A program made the translations under genes and the position numbers. Positions 1 through 9,509 of a stretch of 64,000 nucleotides of DNA are shown here, piece after piece. The stretch's first letter is position 1, and every line of letters starts with the position of its first letter. The stretch is taken from NCBI GenBank assembly GCA_014239265.1, contig JAAZZH010000005.1:1-64000 (forward strand), in the 5' to 3' direction. The notes below the pieces were generated by a model. The model saw only the letters and a program-made list of their open reading frames with translations. It made no database searches and had not been told where the DNA came from. The stretch is from Actinomycetota bacterium. Lineage in GTDB: Bacteria > Actinomycetota > Acidimicrobiia > Actinomarinales > Actinomarinaceae.

Positions 1-462
1 ATAATATAAGAGTATCTAAATTGTTCTATTTCAAGAAAATCGATAATTTCTTCAGCATTTTTTCTTGCCTCAATTTCATTTTTTTTAACCTTTTTACTAA
101 ATAGCAAACTTGATACAGGTCCATAATTTAATTGTCTGTGGCACCCAATTAGGATATTGTCTAGTACTGTCATATTTTCAAATAATTCTATATTCTGAAA
201 AGTTCTTGCAATCCCCAGCGAAGCAACTTCATCTGGTCTTAGTTCGTTAATGTTGTTATCTCCATATTTTACTGTTCCAGTAGTTGGTCTATATATGCCA
301 CTTATACAGTTGAAAATTGATGTTTTACCAGCACCATTTGGTCCTATTATTGAATATAGCTTTTTTGGCTTAACTTCAAAACTTATCTCATTCAACGCTG
401 TGATACCACCAAATTTTAATGTCACATTCTCAAACTTTAAAGATTCTATGACAACCACCTTT
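1..462 (-). CDS. livG: Branched-chain amino acid-type ABC transporter ATP-binding protein (LivG-like), truncated by window edge
   Basis: Manual reverse translation gives ...LKFGGITALNEISFEVKPKKLYSIIGPNGAGKTSIFNCISGIYRPTTG...GIARTFQNIELFENMTVLDNILIGCH...; Walker A and LivG-type signature. Start codon uncertain (GTG near 462). Confidence 0.8.
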
Positions 463-1234
463 TCTTTCTCTTGTAATGCTTTACATCTTTGAAAGATTTT
501 CTTTTTGTTCCCTCAGCATTCAAACCTAAATAAAACTCTCTTACATCCTCATCATTAAGCAACATATTGCTTTTATTATCCATTACAACATTGCCAGTTT
601 CCATAATGTAACCGTGATCAGAAATATTAAGGGCCATATTTGCATTCTGCTCAACAAGTAAAACTGTTACTCCTTGAGAGTTTATTTCTTTAATCAATTC
701 TGCAACCTCATCAACAAGTTTTGGAGCTAGTCCGAGACTTGGCTCATCTAAAAGAAGATAGCTTGGATCAGACATTAATGCTCGTCCAATTGCTAACATT
801 TGCTGCTCTCCCCCAGATAGGTAGCCAGCTTTCCCTTTTGATCTCTCTTTAAGAATTGGGAACAGATCTAAAATTTTATCGATATTATCTTTAATATCAT
901 TACTATTTGTATGTCCACCAAGTCTTAAGTTTTCAATAACAGTTAGCTCAGAAAAGATTCTTCTTCCTTCGAGAACCTGTGCTATACCTTTTTCCACAAT
1001 TTTTGAAGGATCTAAGTTTGTAATATCCTCTCCGTCTACTGAAATTGACCCTTTTGTTATATCACCATTTTGAACATCTAAAAGACCAGTTATTGAACGA
1101 ATAACAGTAGTTTTTCCTGCGCCGTTGCTGCCGAGCAACGCAACAATTTCTCCTTTTTTGATTTCTAAAGAAACTCCTCTTAGGACGAGGATTACGTCTT
1201 GGTAAACTACTTCTAAGTTTTCAATAGCTAACAT
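446..1234 (-). CDS. livF: Branched-chain amino acid-type ABC transporter ATP-binding protein (LivF-like)
   Basis: GSNGAGKTT Walker A, LSGGEQQMLAIGRALMSDPSYLLLDEPSLGLAP; start trimmed to MLAIENLEVVY from the longer ORF (to 1309). Confidence 0.9.
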   Translation of the reverse strand: MLAIENLEVVYQDVILVLRGVSLEIKKGEIVALLGSNGAGKTTVIRSITGLLDVQNGDITKGSISVDGEDITNLDPSKIVEKGIAQVLEGRRIFSELTVIENLRLGGHTNSNDIKDNIDKILDLFPILKERSKGKAGYLSGGEQQMLAIGRALMSDPSYLLLDEPSLGLAPKLVDEVAELIKEINSQGVTVLLVEQNANMALNISDHGYIMETGNVVMDNKSNMLLNDEDVREFYLGLNAEGTKRKSFKDVKHYKRKKRWLS

Positions 1235-1392
1235 GTACCTTATTACTCTAACTGATGATTTATTGAATTCACAATCCAAATTTAAGATGACTAAAAAAAT
1301 AGAAACCAAAATTGTATGATTTAGTCACATCATAAAATTTCAAAATAATCTCCCTTCTACATATACATCACTACATTTGAACTACATATAAG

Positions 1393-2610
1393 ATGATGTA
1401 TATGGATAGTGAAAATTTCGAGCAACAAGAATTATTTAAGCAGGAAAAGTATATTTCTGATTTACTGGAGCAAAAAACTCCAAAAAATAAATCTTCCCTA
1501 AATACAATTTTTGGAAGCTCAATACTTACAAGCATGATTGTTTTATCTTTTTTGTATGTTTACGGAATATTTGATGAAAATGAAATTATTATTCCTGACC
1601 CTGTAACTATCACCGAAACGGTTACTGAAACAGAAGTGATCATGCCAAGAATTGATTCAACTGAAATTGTTTCAATTGCTGAAATTGCTACAAAAACTAT
1701 AGTTCAAATTCAAGTTGGACAAGTTAACGAAAATGATGAATTCATTTCTTTAGGTGGTGGTTCTGGAGTAGTTATATCGGCAGAGGGGTTAATCATAACA
1801 AATCATCATGTAATTGATGAGGCTTCTTCCGTTAGAGTTATTTTTGAAGATGGACGGATGTATAAAGCTGAAATTATAGGATCAGATAAACTTACTGATA
1901 TTGGTTTAGTCAAAATTGAATCAAGTAGCTTAACGCCAATTGTTATTGGAAACAGTGACATACTACTTGTTGGAGATCTAGCAGTAGCTATTGGTCATCC
2001 ACTTACGTTAGGAGCAGCCCCAACTGTTACTACTGGTATCGTTTCTGCACTAGAGAGAAGACTCGATGTTGGTGGACAGGATATGAACTCGTCGGTTACT
2101 TTATTTGGACTCATACAAACTGATGCACCTATAACTAGAGGATCAAGTGGTGGGGCTCTTTTAAATCAAAGAGGTGAATTAATTGGTATTACTACAGCTA
2201 TCGCTACAGCTGATGTCGGCGCCGAGGGTCTCGGATTTGCAGTGCCAATAAATTTAGCCTTAAACATAAGCCAGGACTTAATTGATGATGGAAAAGTTTA
2301 TCATTCATTCCTTGGAATTTTAGGCGCCCAACACTTTGAAGTAGCTGAAGATGGAGCAAGAATTTTCTCAGGAGTCGAAATCCAGGAATTGTACGGACCA
2401 GCTAACGATATATATGCAATTGGTAAAGCTGGTGCATTACCTGGTGATATTATTAAAAAAGTTAATGGCAAAAATATTAAAACCTTAGACGGACTGATAA
2501 GTTTTTTGAGAGGTAAAAAAGCTGGAGATGAAATTTCTATTGAAATAATCAGAAATGGCCAAACCATAACTTTGGAATTCTTATTAGACCTAAGACCATC
2601 TGATGTCTAA
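1393..2610 (+). CDS. HtrA/DegP-like membrane-anchored serine protease with PDZ domain
   Basis: N-terminal TM segment; catalytic triad contexts NHHVID, LTDIGLVKI, TRGSSGGALLN; C-terminal PDZ (GALPGDIIKKVNGKNIKTLDGL). Confidence 0.93.
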   Translation: MMYMDSENFEQQELFKQEKYISDLLEQKTPKNKSSLNTIFGSSILTSMIVLSFLYVYGIFDENEIIIPDPVTITETVTETEVIMPRIDSTEIVSIAEIATKTIVQIQVGQVNENDEFISLGGGSGVVISAEGLIITNHHVIDEASSVRVIFEDGRMYKAEIIGSDKLTDIGLVKIESSSLTPIVIGNSDILLVGDLAVAIGHPLTLGAAPTVTTGIVSALERRLDVGGQDMNSSVTLFGLIQTDAPITRGSSGGALLNQRGELIGITTAIATADVGAEGLGFAVPINLALNISQDLIDDGKVYHSFLGILGAQHFEVAEDGARIFSGVEIQELYGPANDIYAIGKAGALPGDIIKKVNGKNIKTLDGLISFLRGKKAGDEISIEIIRNGQTITLEFLLDLRPSDV

Positions 2611-3650
2611 TGTCTGAGGATATTTTCTCTCAATTCTTTAATTTGTTTAATAACAATGACTCAGATGTGAATTGGGAGCTTTCAAAACAAATTAACAAAC
2701 ATTTAAACAAAGATAGCTCGGAAGATATTCTTAAACTCTCTAATGATCAACTTGACTTGAATGAAATATTTAGGTTCCTAGAGCTAAATATTCATAATGC
2801 AGGTAATTTTGATTCAGAGCAAACAAGTATTCAAGTACTTGAGCCAAGTCTTTATGGTGAATGGTTCTTGAACTCAATACAACATTTTGACTTTTCAAAA
2901 TTTAGTATTGGAGAGCTTCCTGGAGGGCTACAAATAGGAAATATCCAATCTTCCATAATTGGTATGCAACTAGGTAACTTGGCTGGAATGATTAGTAAGA
3001 ATATGTGGGGACTTAGCCAGTTTGGAATTATTCTTCCACAATCAAATATTCTCGCTATTAATAAAAATAAATATTTTGAACGAATAGATCAATTTGAAAC
3101 CGATATAAATGAACTTGCTCTTTCACTACTAACTTTGGAAGTTGTCGCTTTAACTCTTGGTAAATATACCTCCCCTTTTGAAAAAATAATTGAGAATCTT
3201 GAAAAAGCAAGTAAAGAGATGATGGAAGGATTTAAAGACTTAGATTTAGATCCTTCAAAGATGGCAAACCCTGAGGATATGTTGCAAAACTTCTCTGGAC
3301 TTGAAGGGTTTGACTCTTCAAAATTAATTGAAGAGATTATTGCACCACTAAGTTTTTATAGGGGTGTCATAAAATCAAAAGCTAAAAGTTTAAATTTAAT
3401 TCAAGACAATACTACATATGACCTTCTGATGGATCTAAGTTTTACAATTAGTGAAAGTCCTCTTGGTGAAATTGAAAAAAGTATAGATGAGCTTGACGAG
3501 TCAACATCACTTTTCTTTGATTTCCTAGTATCGTCTAATAGTCAATACTCAATTGATGACATACTTTTGGATAAGGAATTGATACCAAGTAGAAGTGAGA
3601 TTGAAGACCCAATCTCTTGGGCTGCTAGAACTTCTTTACCGCCTATTTAA
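2610..3650 (+). CDS. DUF2342 / zinc-dependent metalloprotease-family protein (active-site motif degenerate)
   Basis: IGMQLGNLAGMISKNMWGLSQFGIILP resembles the GxQxGxxxGxLSxxxLGQYDxxLP motif of actinobacterial DUF2342; HExxH replaced by LEVVA. Confidence 0.65.
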   Translation: MSEDIFSQFFNLFNNNDSDVNWELSKQINKHLNKDSSEDILKLSNDQLDLNEIFRFLELNIHNAGNFDSEQTSIQVLEPSLYGEWFLNSIQHFDFSKFSIGELPGGLQIGNIQSSIIGMQLGNLAGMISKNMWGLSQFGIILPQSNILAINKNKYFERIDQFETDINELALSLLTLEVVALTLGKYTSPFEKIIENLEKASKEMMEGFKDLDLDPSKMANPEDMLQNFSGLEGFDSSKLIEEIIAPLSFYRGVIKSKAKSLNLIQDNTTYDLLMDLSFTISESPLGEIEKSIDELDESTSLFFDFLVSSNSQYSIDDILLDKELIPSRSEIEDPISWAARTSLPPI

Positions 3651-3688
3651 AAAAAGTTACTAAAGTATTAAAAAAAGGAGAAAAACAA

Positions 3689-4144
3689 ATGAGCTTACAA
3701 GTTGGAGATACGATACCTGAATTTAAATTATACAACTATGATAAAAATGCCTACGAAGATAAGGATTTTTTAGGTAAGAAAACAATGTTCGTGTTCCTTC
3801 CGTTTCCATTCAGCAGTGTCTGTGACAAAGAAATATGTGAACTTAGGGACAATAAAGCTTCTTTAGAAGAAAATGGAACTGATACGGTTTTAATAACAGT
3901 AGGTGCGAGTCCAACGAATAGAGCATGGGCTGCACATTATGGTATTGAGTTTCCAATCCTTGCAGATTTTTGGCCGCATGGAGCAGTGTCGCAAAAATTT
4001 GGTTGCTTCCACGAAAAAGCAGGAATTTCTTTAAGGTACTCTTACATAACTGATGAAAATAACGTAATCACTGAAATAATAAAAAGTGATGAAATTGGTG
4101 TTGAGAGAGACTTTAGTGAATATAAAGAAAGTTTTGGCTTTTAA
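3689..4144 (+). CDS. Peroxiredoxin (AhpC/TSA, AhpE-like)
   Basis: FPFPFSSVCDKEICELRD peroxidatic Cys motif; thioredoxin-fold length. Confidence 0.85.
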   Translation: MSLQVGDTIPEFKLYNYDKNAYEDKDFLGKKTMFVFLPFPFSSVCDKEICELRDNKASLEENGTDTVLITVGASPTNRAWAAHYGIEFPILADFWPHGAVSQKFGCFHEKAGISLRYSYITDENNVITEIIKSDEIGVERDFSEYKESFGF

Positions 4145-4422
4145 CTAACTTCCCTAATATCAAAACTTTGTACTCTTTGTCTTTTTATACGTCTACGTTC
4201 TCTTTCAGAGAGTCCGCCCCATATACCAAACTTTTCAGATTGTTCGATAGCAAATTCTAGACAATCTTCCTGGACGCTGCAGGCTCTACAAATAGACTTG
4301 GCTTTTCTTGTTGAAGCACCTCTCTCGGGGAAAAATATATCGGCGTCTGCACCCTTACAGTTTGCTTCCTCAGTCCATGAAGGCATCCCTCCAATTAGAT
4401 CTTCCATTTTTGAATTTTCCAC
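4141..4422 (-). CDS. WhiB-family transcriptional regulator (Fe-S)
   Basis: Four Cys (C..CRACSVQEDC), GIWGGLSERERRRIKR signature; actinobacterial hallmark. Confidence 0.95.
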   Translation of the reverse strand: MENSKMEDLIGGMPSWTEEANCKGADADIFFPERGASTRKAKSICRACSVQEDCLEFAIEQSEKFGIWGGLSERERRRIKRQRVQSFDIREVS

Positions 4423-4447
4423 CCTTGCTCCTTATATAGAAAACTAA

Positions 4448-4463
4448 ATTACATGTGTGTAAT
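4448..4463. promoter_or_regulatory. Perfect inverted repeat ATTACA-TGTG-TGTAAT in the whiB/sdhC divergent intergenic region
   Basis: Seen directly: ATTACATGTGTGTAAT. Operator function is inference. Confidence 0.35.
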
Positions 4464-4545
4464 CTATATAGTTTTACAACAATTGTCAAGGGGCTAATTC
4501 TTCATTTAATTTAGCGTAATTTTAGATATGTAGGATAATTAAATA

Positions 4546-5001
4546 ATGCCTAATCAAAAATTAGTTTCCTCCGGAGGAATTTACAAAGGTAAAACAAGCA
4601 TGTGGCTCTACATTTTTCATAGAGTTACTGGTGTAGCTTTATTTGGATATCTTTTACTGCATATCATATCAACAGCTTTAATTCTTTTGGGACCTGAAGT
4701 TTACGAGGGTGCTGAAGCAATATACAAGAATTTTTATTTTAGAGTAGCCGAAATAGGCTTATTTGGAGCAGTGCTAGCTCATGCGATAAATGGTCTTAGA
4801 ATAATTACTGTAGACCTATGGAGAAAAGGTTCTGATTATCAAAAACAACTTAATTTAATATCTTTAGTAATTTTTATCGGTGTTTTTGTCCCCTCTACAT
4901 ACAAAATGGTAGATTCATATTTTGATTTATGTTTAGAGAAAAGTTCACCAGGAACAACAGTCACTGATTGTATTGTAAGACCTATTCCGGATTGGAAGTA
5001 G
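4546..5001 (+). CDS. sdhC: Succinate dehydrogenase cytochrome b556 subunit
   Basis: SMWLYIFHRVTGVALFGYLLLHI heme-binding motif; first gene of sdhCDAB. Confidence 0.93.
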   Translation: MPNQKLVSSGGIYKGKTSMWLYIFHRVTGVALFGYLLLHIISTALILLGPEVYEGAEAIYKNFYFRVAEIGLFGAVLAHAINGLRIITVDLWRKGSDYQKQLNLISLVIFIGVFVPSTYKMVDSYFDLCLEKSSPGTTVTDCIVRPIPDWK

Positions 5002-5005
5002 AGAT

Positions 5006-5401
5006 ATGAAAACTCAAAGAACAGACTGGGGCCGAAGACAGCCACCTCTAGTGGGTTCAAGTTTCGAATTGTATGCATGGTTTTTTATGAGAGTGAGTGG
5101 ACTACTGCTTGTACTTCTGGCAGTTGGACATATGTTCATAATGCATGTGTTCAATGATACTCTTAACCTTGATTACGAATTTGTTGCTGCAAGGTGGGAT
5201 ACACCTTATTGGCGAGCTTTTGACTGGTTGCTTTTAGCCTTAAGCCTCCTTCATGGTACAAATGGACTCAGGGTAGTTCTTCATGATAATATATCAGATC
5301 AAACTGTTAGGAAAATCTCATTAACAGCTCTTTATGTGACTAGCACTGTTTTCTTTATTTTAGGAACTTATGTTATTGTTGTTTTTGTGAGTGAATTATG
5401 A
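5006..5401 (+). CDS. sdhD: Succinate dehydrogenase membrane anchor subunit
   Basis: Hydrophobic helices with RVSGLLLVLLAVGHMFIMHV; between sdhC and sdhA. Confidence 0.9.
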   Translation: MKTQRTDWGRRQPPLVGSSFELYAWFFMRVSGLLLVLLAVGHMFIMHVFNDTLNLDYEFVAARWDTPYWRAFDWLLLALSLLHGTNGLRVVLHDNISDQTVRKISLTALYVTSTVFFILGTYVIVVFVSEL

Positions 5402-7140
5402 AGATAGTTAAACATTCCTTTGATGGGATAATTGTTGGAGCTGGTGGAGCTGGTCTTAGAGCTGCTATTGAAGCGGCACCCACAATGAAGCTCGCCGTAA
5501 TCACCAAACTTTATCCTACAAGATCCCATACCGGTGCAGCTCAGGGTGGAATGAGTGCAGCTTTAGCAAATGTTGAAGAAGATAATTGGAACTGGCATGC
5601 TTTTGATACAGTAAAAGGTTCTGACTATCTAGCAGATCAACCAGCTGTGGATATCCTATGTAAAGAAGCTATCGATGCAGTTGTTGAATTAGAACATTGG
5701 GGACTCCCATTCAGTAGATTAGATAGCGGAAAAATTGCTCAAAGAAGATTTGGGGGTCACACAATAAAAGAAGGTGCTGCGCCTGCTTTTAGAGCATGTT
5801 ATGCAGCTGACAGGACAGGCCACATGATCCTCCAAACTTTATATCAGAAATGTGTGTCTATGGGTGTCGAGTTTTTTGATGAATTTCAAGTTTTAGATAT
5901 AAAAATTGAAGATGGAGTATGTAAAGGTGTAGTGGCATATGAGATCTCTACTGGAGATCTACATGTTTTTGAAGCAAGAGCGGTAACTTTTGCAACTGGT
6001 GGATTTGGGAAAATATTCAAAGTTAGCTCTAATGCACACTCTCTCACTGGAGATGGACCTGGCATGCTGTACCAAAAAGGTATACCTCTTGAAGATATGG
6101 AATTTTATCAATTTCACCCAACTGGAATCTACAGACTCGGAATACTGCTATCTGAAGCTGCTAGAGGTGAAGGGGGTATTCTTCGAAACAAAGATGGTGA
6201 AAGATTTATGGAAAGATACGCTCCTTCTATTAAAGATTTAGCTCCAAGAGATATGGTTTCACGAGCAATAGCAACTGAGATAAGTGCAGGTAACGGTGCT
6301 GGACCTAATAGTGACTATGTATACCTTGACTTAACTCATTTAGGTGAGGAGGCTATTATGAAAAAACTTCCTGATATAACAGACTTTGTTAGAACCTATG
6401 TAAAAATAGAACCAATAAACGACCCTATTCCAGTTCAACCAACAGCTCACTATGCAATGGGAGGTATCCCAACAGACGTTAATGGTAGAGTACTTAGTGA
6501 CCACAAAGGTGGGGTCATTGAGGGAGTCTATGCTGCAGGTGAAGCTGCATGCGTTAGTGTCCATGGAGCAAATCGTCTGGGTACTAACTCTTTGTTAGAT
6601 ATTGTTGTTTTCGGAAAAAGAGCTGGTCAAAGTATGGTGGACTATGTATCTAGTACTAAGGCCTCCCCCTTGAGTGAATCAGCAGCAGATGATTTATCGA
6701 ATAAAATTTCTGGCTTAATGGAGAAAGAACATACTACAGAATTTTCAGTTGCAAAAATCCGATCAGAACTCCAAGATTCAATGGAAGAAAATGCCAAAAT
6801 TTTTAGATCTAAAGAAACTTTAGACAATCAAACAGAAATACTTTCTGACCTAAGAGAAAGATATAAAAATGTAACTATTTCTGATAAAAGCAAGGTATTC
6901 AACAGTGAACTTCTTGAAGCAATTGAGCTTGATTATCTTCTTGATATGGCCGATACGACCGTAGCTAGTGCTTTAGCAAGAAAAGAATCAAGAGGAGCTC
7001 ATTCAAGAGAAGATTACCCAGATAGAGACGATACAAAGTTTATGAAACACTCGTTTGCATTTAAAAATGGGGATTCTGTAAAACTGGAATACAAGGATGT
7101 TGAACTTGGAAAATACGAACCAATGGAAAGAAAGTACTAA
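5398..7140 (+). CDS. sdhA: Succinate dehydrogenase flavoprotein subunit
   Basis: GAGGAGLRAA, RSHTGAAQGGMSAAL, HPTGIY, HYAMGGIPTD, GEAACVSVHGANRLGTNSLLD. Confidence 0.98.
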   Translation: MKIVKHSFDGIIVGAGGAGLRAAIEAAPTMKLAVITKLYPTRSHTGAAQGGMSAALANVEEDNWNWHAFDTVKGSDYLADQPAVDILCKEAIDAVVELEHWGLPFSRLDSGKIAQRRFGGHTIKEGAAPAFRACYAADRTGHMILQTLYQKCVSMGVEFFDEFQVLDIKIEDGVCKGVVAYEISTGDLHVFEARAVTFATGGFGKIFKVSSNAHSLTGDGPGMLYQKGIPLEDMEFYQFHPTGIYRLGILLSEAARGEGGILRNKDGERFMERYAPSIKDLAPRDMVSRAIATEISAGNGAGPNSDYVYLDLTHLGEEAIMKKLPDITDFVRTYVKIEPINDPIPVQPTAHYAMGGIPTDVNGRVLSDHKGGVIEGVYAAGEAACVSVHGANRLGTNSLLDIVVFGKRAGQSMVDYVSSTKASPLSESAADDLSNKISGLMEKEHTTEFSVAKIRSELQDSMEENAKIFRSKETLDNQTEILSDLRERYKNVTISDKSKVFNSELLEAIELDYLLDMADTTVASALARKESRGAHSREDYPDRDDTKFMKHSFAFKNGDSVKLEYKDVELGKYEPMERKY

Positions 7141-7835
7141 TGGAAATTGATTTAAAAATTCTAAGGTATGACCCTGAGAGCGATAAAAAGGGACATTGGG
7201 AATATTATAAAGTTGATGCGGAACCAGAGGAAAGAATCCTAGATTTACTCCACAAAATAAAATGGTTTGAAGATGGATCTCTTTCATTTAGGAAGTCTTG
7301 TGCACATGGTGTGTGCGGTTCAGATGCAATGGTAGTAAATGGTGAAAACATGCTTGCATGTCAGGTTTTGGTAAAGGAAGTAAGCAACCCAATAAAAATA
7401 GAACCCATAAGAGGCCTTCCAGTGCTGAAAGACTTAATAGTAGATATGAAGCCATTTTTTGATAGCTACAAAAAGGTTATGCCATTTTTAATTAATGATG
7501 ATGAGCCTGGAGATAGAGAAAGACTTCAATCTCCTGAAGATAGAGATAAGTTCGAAGACACAACAAAATGTATTCTATGCGCTGCTTGTACGACAAGCTG
7601 TCCTGTATTTTGGACTGCTGACTCATATATTGGTCCAGCAGCAATTGTTAATGCACACAGATTTGTAATGGACTCACGAGACCAGGGATCTAAGCAAAGA
7701 TTAGAAATCATGAAAGATGTGAACGGTGCATTTAGGTGTCGTACTGCTTTTAACTGTACAAGTGCATGTCCAAGAGGCATACAAGTAACAAAAGCAATTG
7801 AAGATGTTAAAAGAGAAACTCTACTAAATAATTGA
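7140..7835 (+). CDS. sdhB: Succinate dehydrogenase iron-sulfur subunit
   Basis: SCAHGVCGSDAM, CILCAACTTSCPVFW, CRTAFNCTSACPRGI Fe-S motifs. Confidence 0.97.
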   Translation: MEIDLKILRYDPESDKKGHWEYYKVDAEPEERILDLLHKIKWFEDGSLSFRKSCAHGVCGSDAMVVNGENMLACQVLVKEVSNPIKIEPIRGLPVLKDLIVDMKPFFDSYKKVMPFLINDDEPGDRERLQSPEDRDKFEDTTKCILCAACTTSCPVFWTADSYIGPAAIVNAHRFVMDSRDQGSKQRLEIMKDVNGAFRCRTAFNCTSACPRGIQVTKAIEDVKRETLLNN

Positions 7836-8122
7836 ACAAAGAAATAATCGACTATCTCGAAAATTTTACACAGAATTTAAAGTTAAATAATAAAGAAAAT
7901 CTAAATAAAATATATCTACAAATAACATCAAAAGATAACATATGGAGTATAAATTTAGGAACTCTCGAAGAGAATACAAATTTAGAAAATAATGTGGATA
8001 ACTTGATAATAAAAATAGAAGAATCAACTTTCTTTATGCTTAGGGATAATATAAAGCATCCAGAAGACTTGATGTTCGATGAGAAAATTAAAATTAAAGG
8101 TAATTTAGATTTACTTAAATAA
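7832..8122 (+). CDS. Small SCP2 sterol-binding-domain-like protein
   Basis: VDNLIIKIEESTFFMLRDNIKHPEDLMFDEKIKIKGNLDLL resembles the SCP2 C-terminal pattern; overlaps the sdhB stop codon. Confidence 0.5.
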   Translation: MNKEIIDYLENFTQNLKLNNKENLNKIYLQITSKDNIWSINLGTLEENTNLENNVDNLIIKIEESTFFMLRDNIKHPEDLMFDEKIKIKGNLDLLK

Positions 8123-8127
8123 AAAAG

Positions 8128-8150
8128 AAAAGACGGCTAAGCCGTCTTTT
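8128..8150. terminator. Bidirectional rho-independent terminator between the sdh operon and hup
   Basis: AAAAGACGGC-TAA-GCCGTCTTTT perfect 10-bp stem with A/T tails both sides. Confidence 0.9.
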
Positions 8151-8170
8151 CAATAAGGTTTTAAGATGTC

Positions 8171-8443
8171 TTAGTTTAGACTATCTTTTAATCCTTTTGC
8201 AGCTTTAAATGCTGGTGCATTTTTAGCAGCTATTTGGATTGTTTCACCTGTCGCAGGATTTCTCCCTTGTCTTGCAGCCCTGTATCTTGATTCAAACTGT
8301 CCGAAACCAGCAATACTTACTTTGTCGCCATTTTTCATTCCGTTTGTTATTCCGCCAAACACTGCTTCCACAGCTGCTTTAGCGTCTGTCTGTGACAACC
8401 CTACTTCTGCTGCTACAACGCTTGCTAATTGATCTTTATTCAT
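8171..8443 (-). CDS. hup: HU-family DNA-binding protein
   Basis: MNKDQLASVVAAEVGLSQTDAKAAVEAVF...GFGQFESRYRAARQGRNPATGETIQIAAKNAPAFKAAKGLKD. Confidence 0.97.
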   Translation of the reverse strand: MNKDQLASVVAAEVGLSQTDAKAAVEAVFGGITNGMKNGDKVSIAGFGQFESRYRAARQGRNPATGETIQIAAKNAPAFKAAKGLKDSLN

Positions 8444-8552
8444 AGCTGTTTTGCCTTTCTTATTGCGTTTTACTATATATTAATTATAGTTTTTTTAAAT
8501 AAATTATCTTATTAATCAATAATTAATGGCTTTTTTTATTAAAAGTCTGATT

Positions 8553-9491
8553 TTATTGACTATTTATGCTATTAAGCTCGGAAACCTTGTCTTTTACGGC
8601 TTTTGAAGCTTCTCTTAATGCATCTAGCTCAGTTGTGGTTAAGTCATACTCCACAATTTCAGTGACTCCCCCTTTACCAAGTTTTGCAGGGACTCCAAGA
8701 TAAACATCATTTATTCCATACTCCCCTTCAAGCCATGCACATACTGGAAAAACTTCATTTGAATCAGAGATTATTGACTTTACCATAGTTGCTGCAGAGG
8801 ATGCTGGAGCAAAATAAGCACTTCCTGTTTTGAGAAGCCCAACTATTTCAGCTCCACCTTCCGAAGTTTTTTTCACAAGTTCATCAATATCTTTTTCAGA
8901 TAAAATATCAACTAGTGGCTCACCACTAACTGTGCAAAGAGACGGTACTGGGACCATTGTCTCACCATGGCTACCAAGTGTTAGAGCATAAACGTCACTC
9001 ATCTTGACATTTAGTTTTTCAGATATGAAGTATGCAAACCTAGAAGAGTCAAGAATACCTGCTTGACCTATAACTCTGCCTTTAGAGAGTTTTGAAACTT
9101 CAGCAGTTAGAGTTGTCATCTGATCTAAAGGATTTGTAACTACAATTATTATTGGATCTTCGGAATGCTCTAATATTTGTTTAGTAACATCAGTAACAAT
9201 TCCAGCATTTACTTCTAATAAGTCCATACGTGACATGCCCGGTTTTCGAGGCAAACCTGCAGTAATAACAACCACATCACTTTCAGCTGTTTCTTTATAA
9301 TCATTGGTACCAGAAACCTTAGTATCAAATTTTTCAACGAATCTTGACTGATTTATGTCTAAAGCAAGCCCCTGGGGTAAGCCCTCAACTATATCTGTCA
9401 TTACAACTTCGCTTGCTAAATTATATTCTGCAACCCGTAAAGCGGTCATCGAGCCATATTTACCTGCGCCAACTACTGTAACTTTTTTCAC
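8553..9491 (-). CDS. mdh: Malate dehydrogenase
   Basis: VTVVGAGKYGSMTALRVAE, VVVITAGLPRKPGMSRMDLL, VTNPLDQMT, LGSHGETMVP. Confidence 0.95.
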   Translation of the reverse strand: MKKVTVVGAGKYGSMTALRVAEYNLASEVVMTDIVEGLPQGLALDINQSRFVEKFDTKVSGTNDYKETAESDVVVITAGLPRKPGMSRMDLLEVNAGIVTDVTKQILEHSEDPIIIVVTNPLDQMTTLTAEVSKLSKGRVIGQAGILDSSRFAYFISEKLNVKMSDVYALTLGSHGETMVPVPSLCTVSGEPLVDILSEKDIDELVKKTSEGGAEIVGLLKTGSAYFAPASSAATMVKSIISDSNEVFPVCAWLEGEYGINDVYLGVPAKLGKGGVTEIVEYDLTTTELDALREASKAVKDKVSELNSINSQ

Positions 9492-9509
9492 AACTTCCTT
9501 TCAATAATC

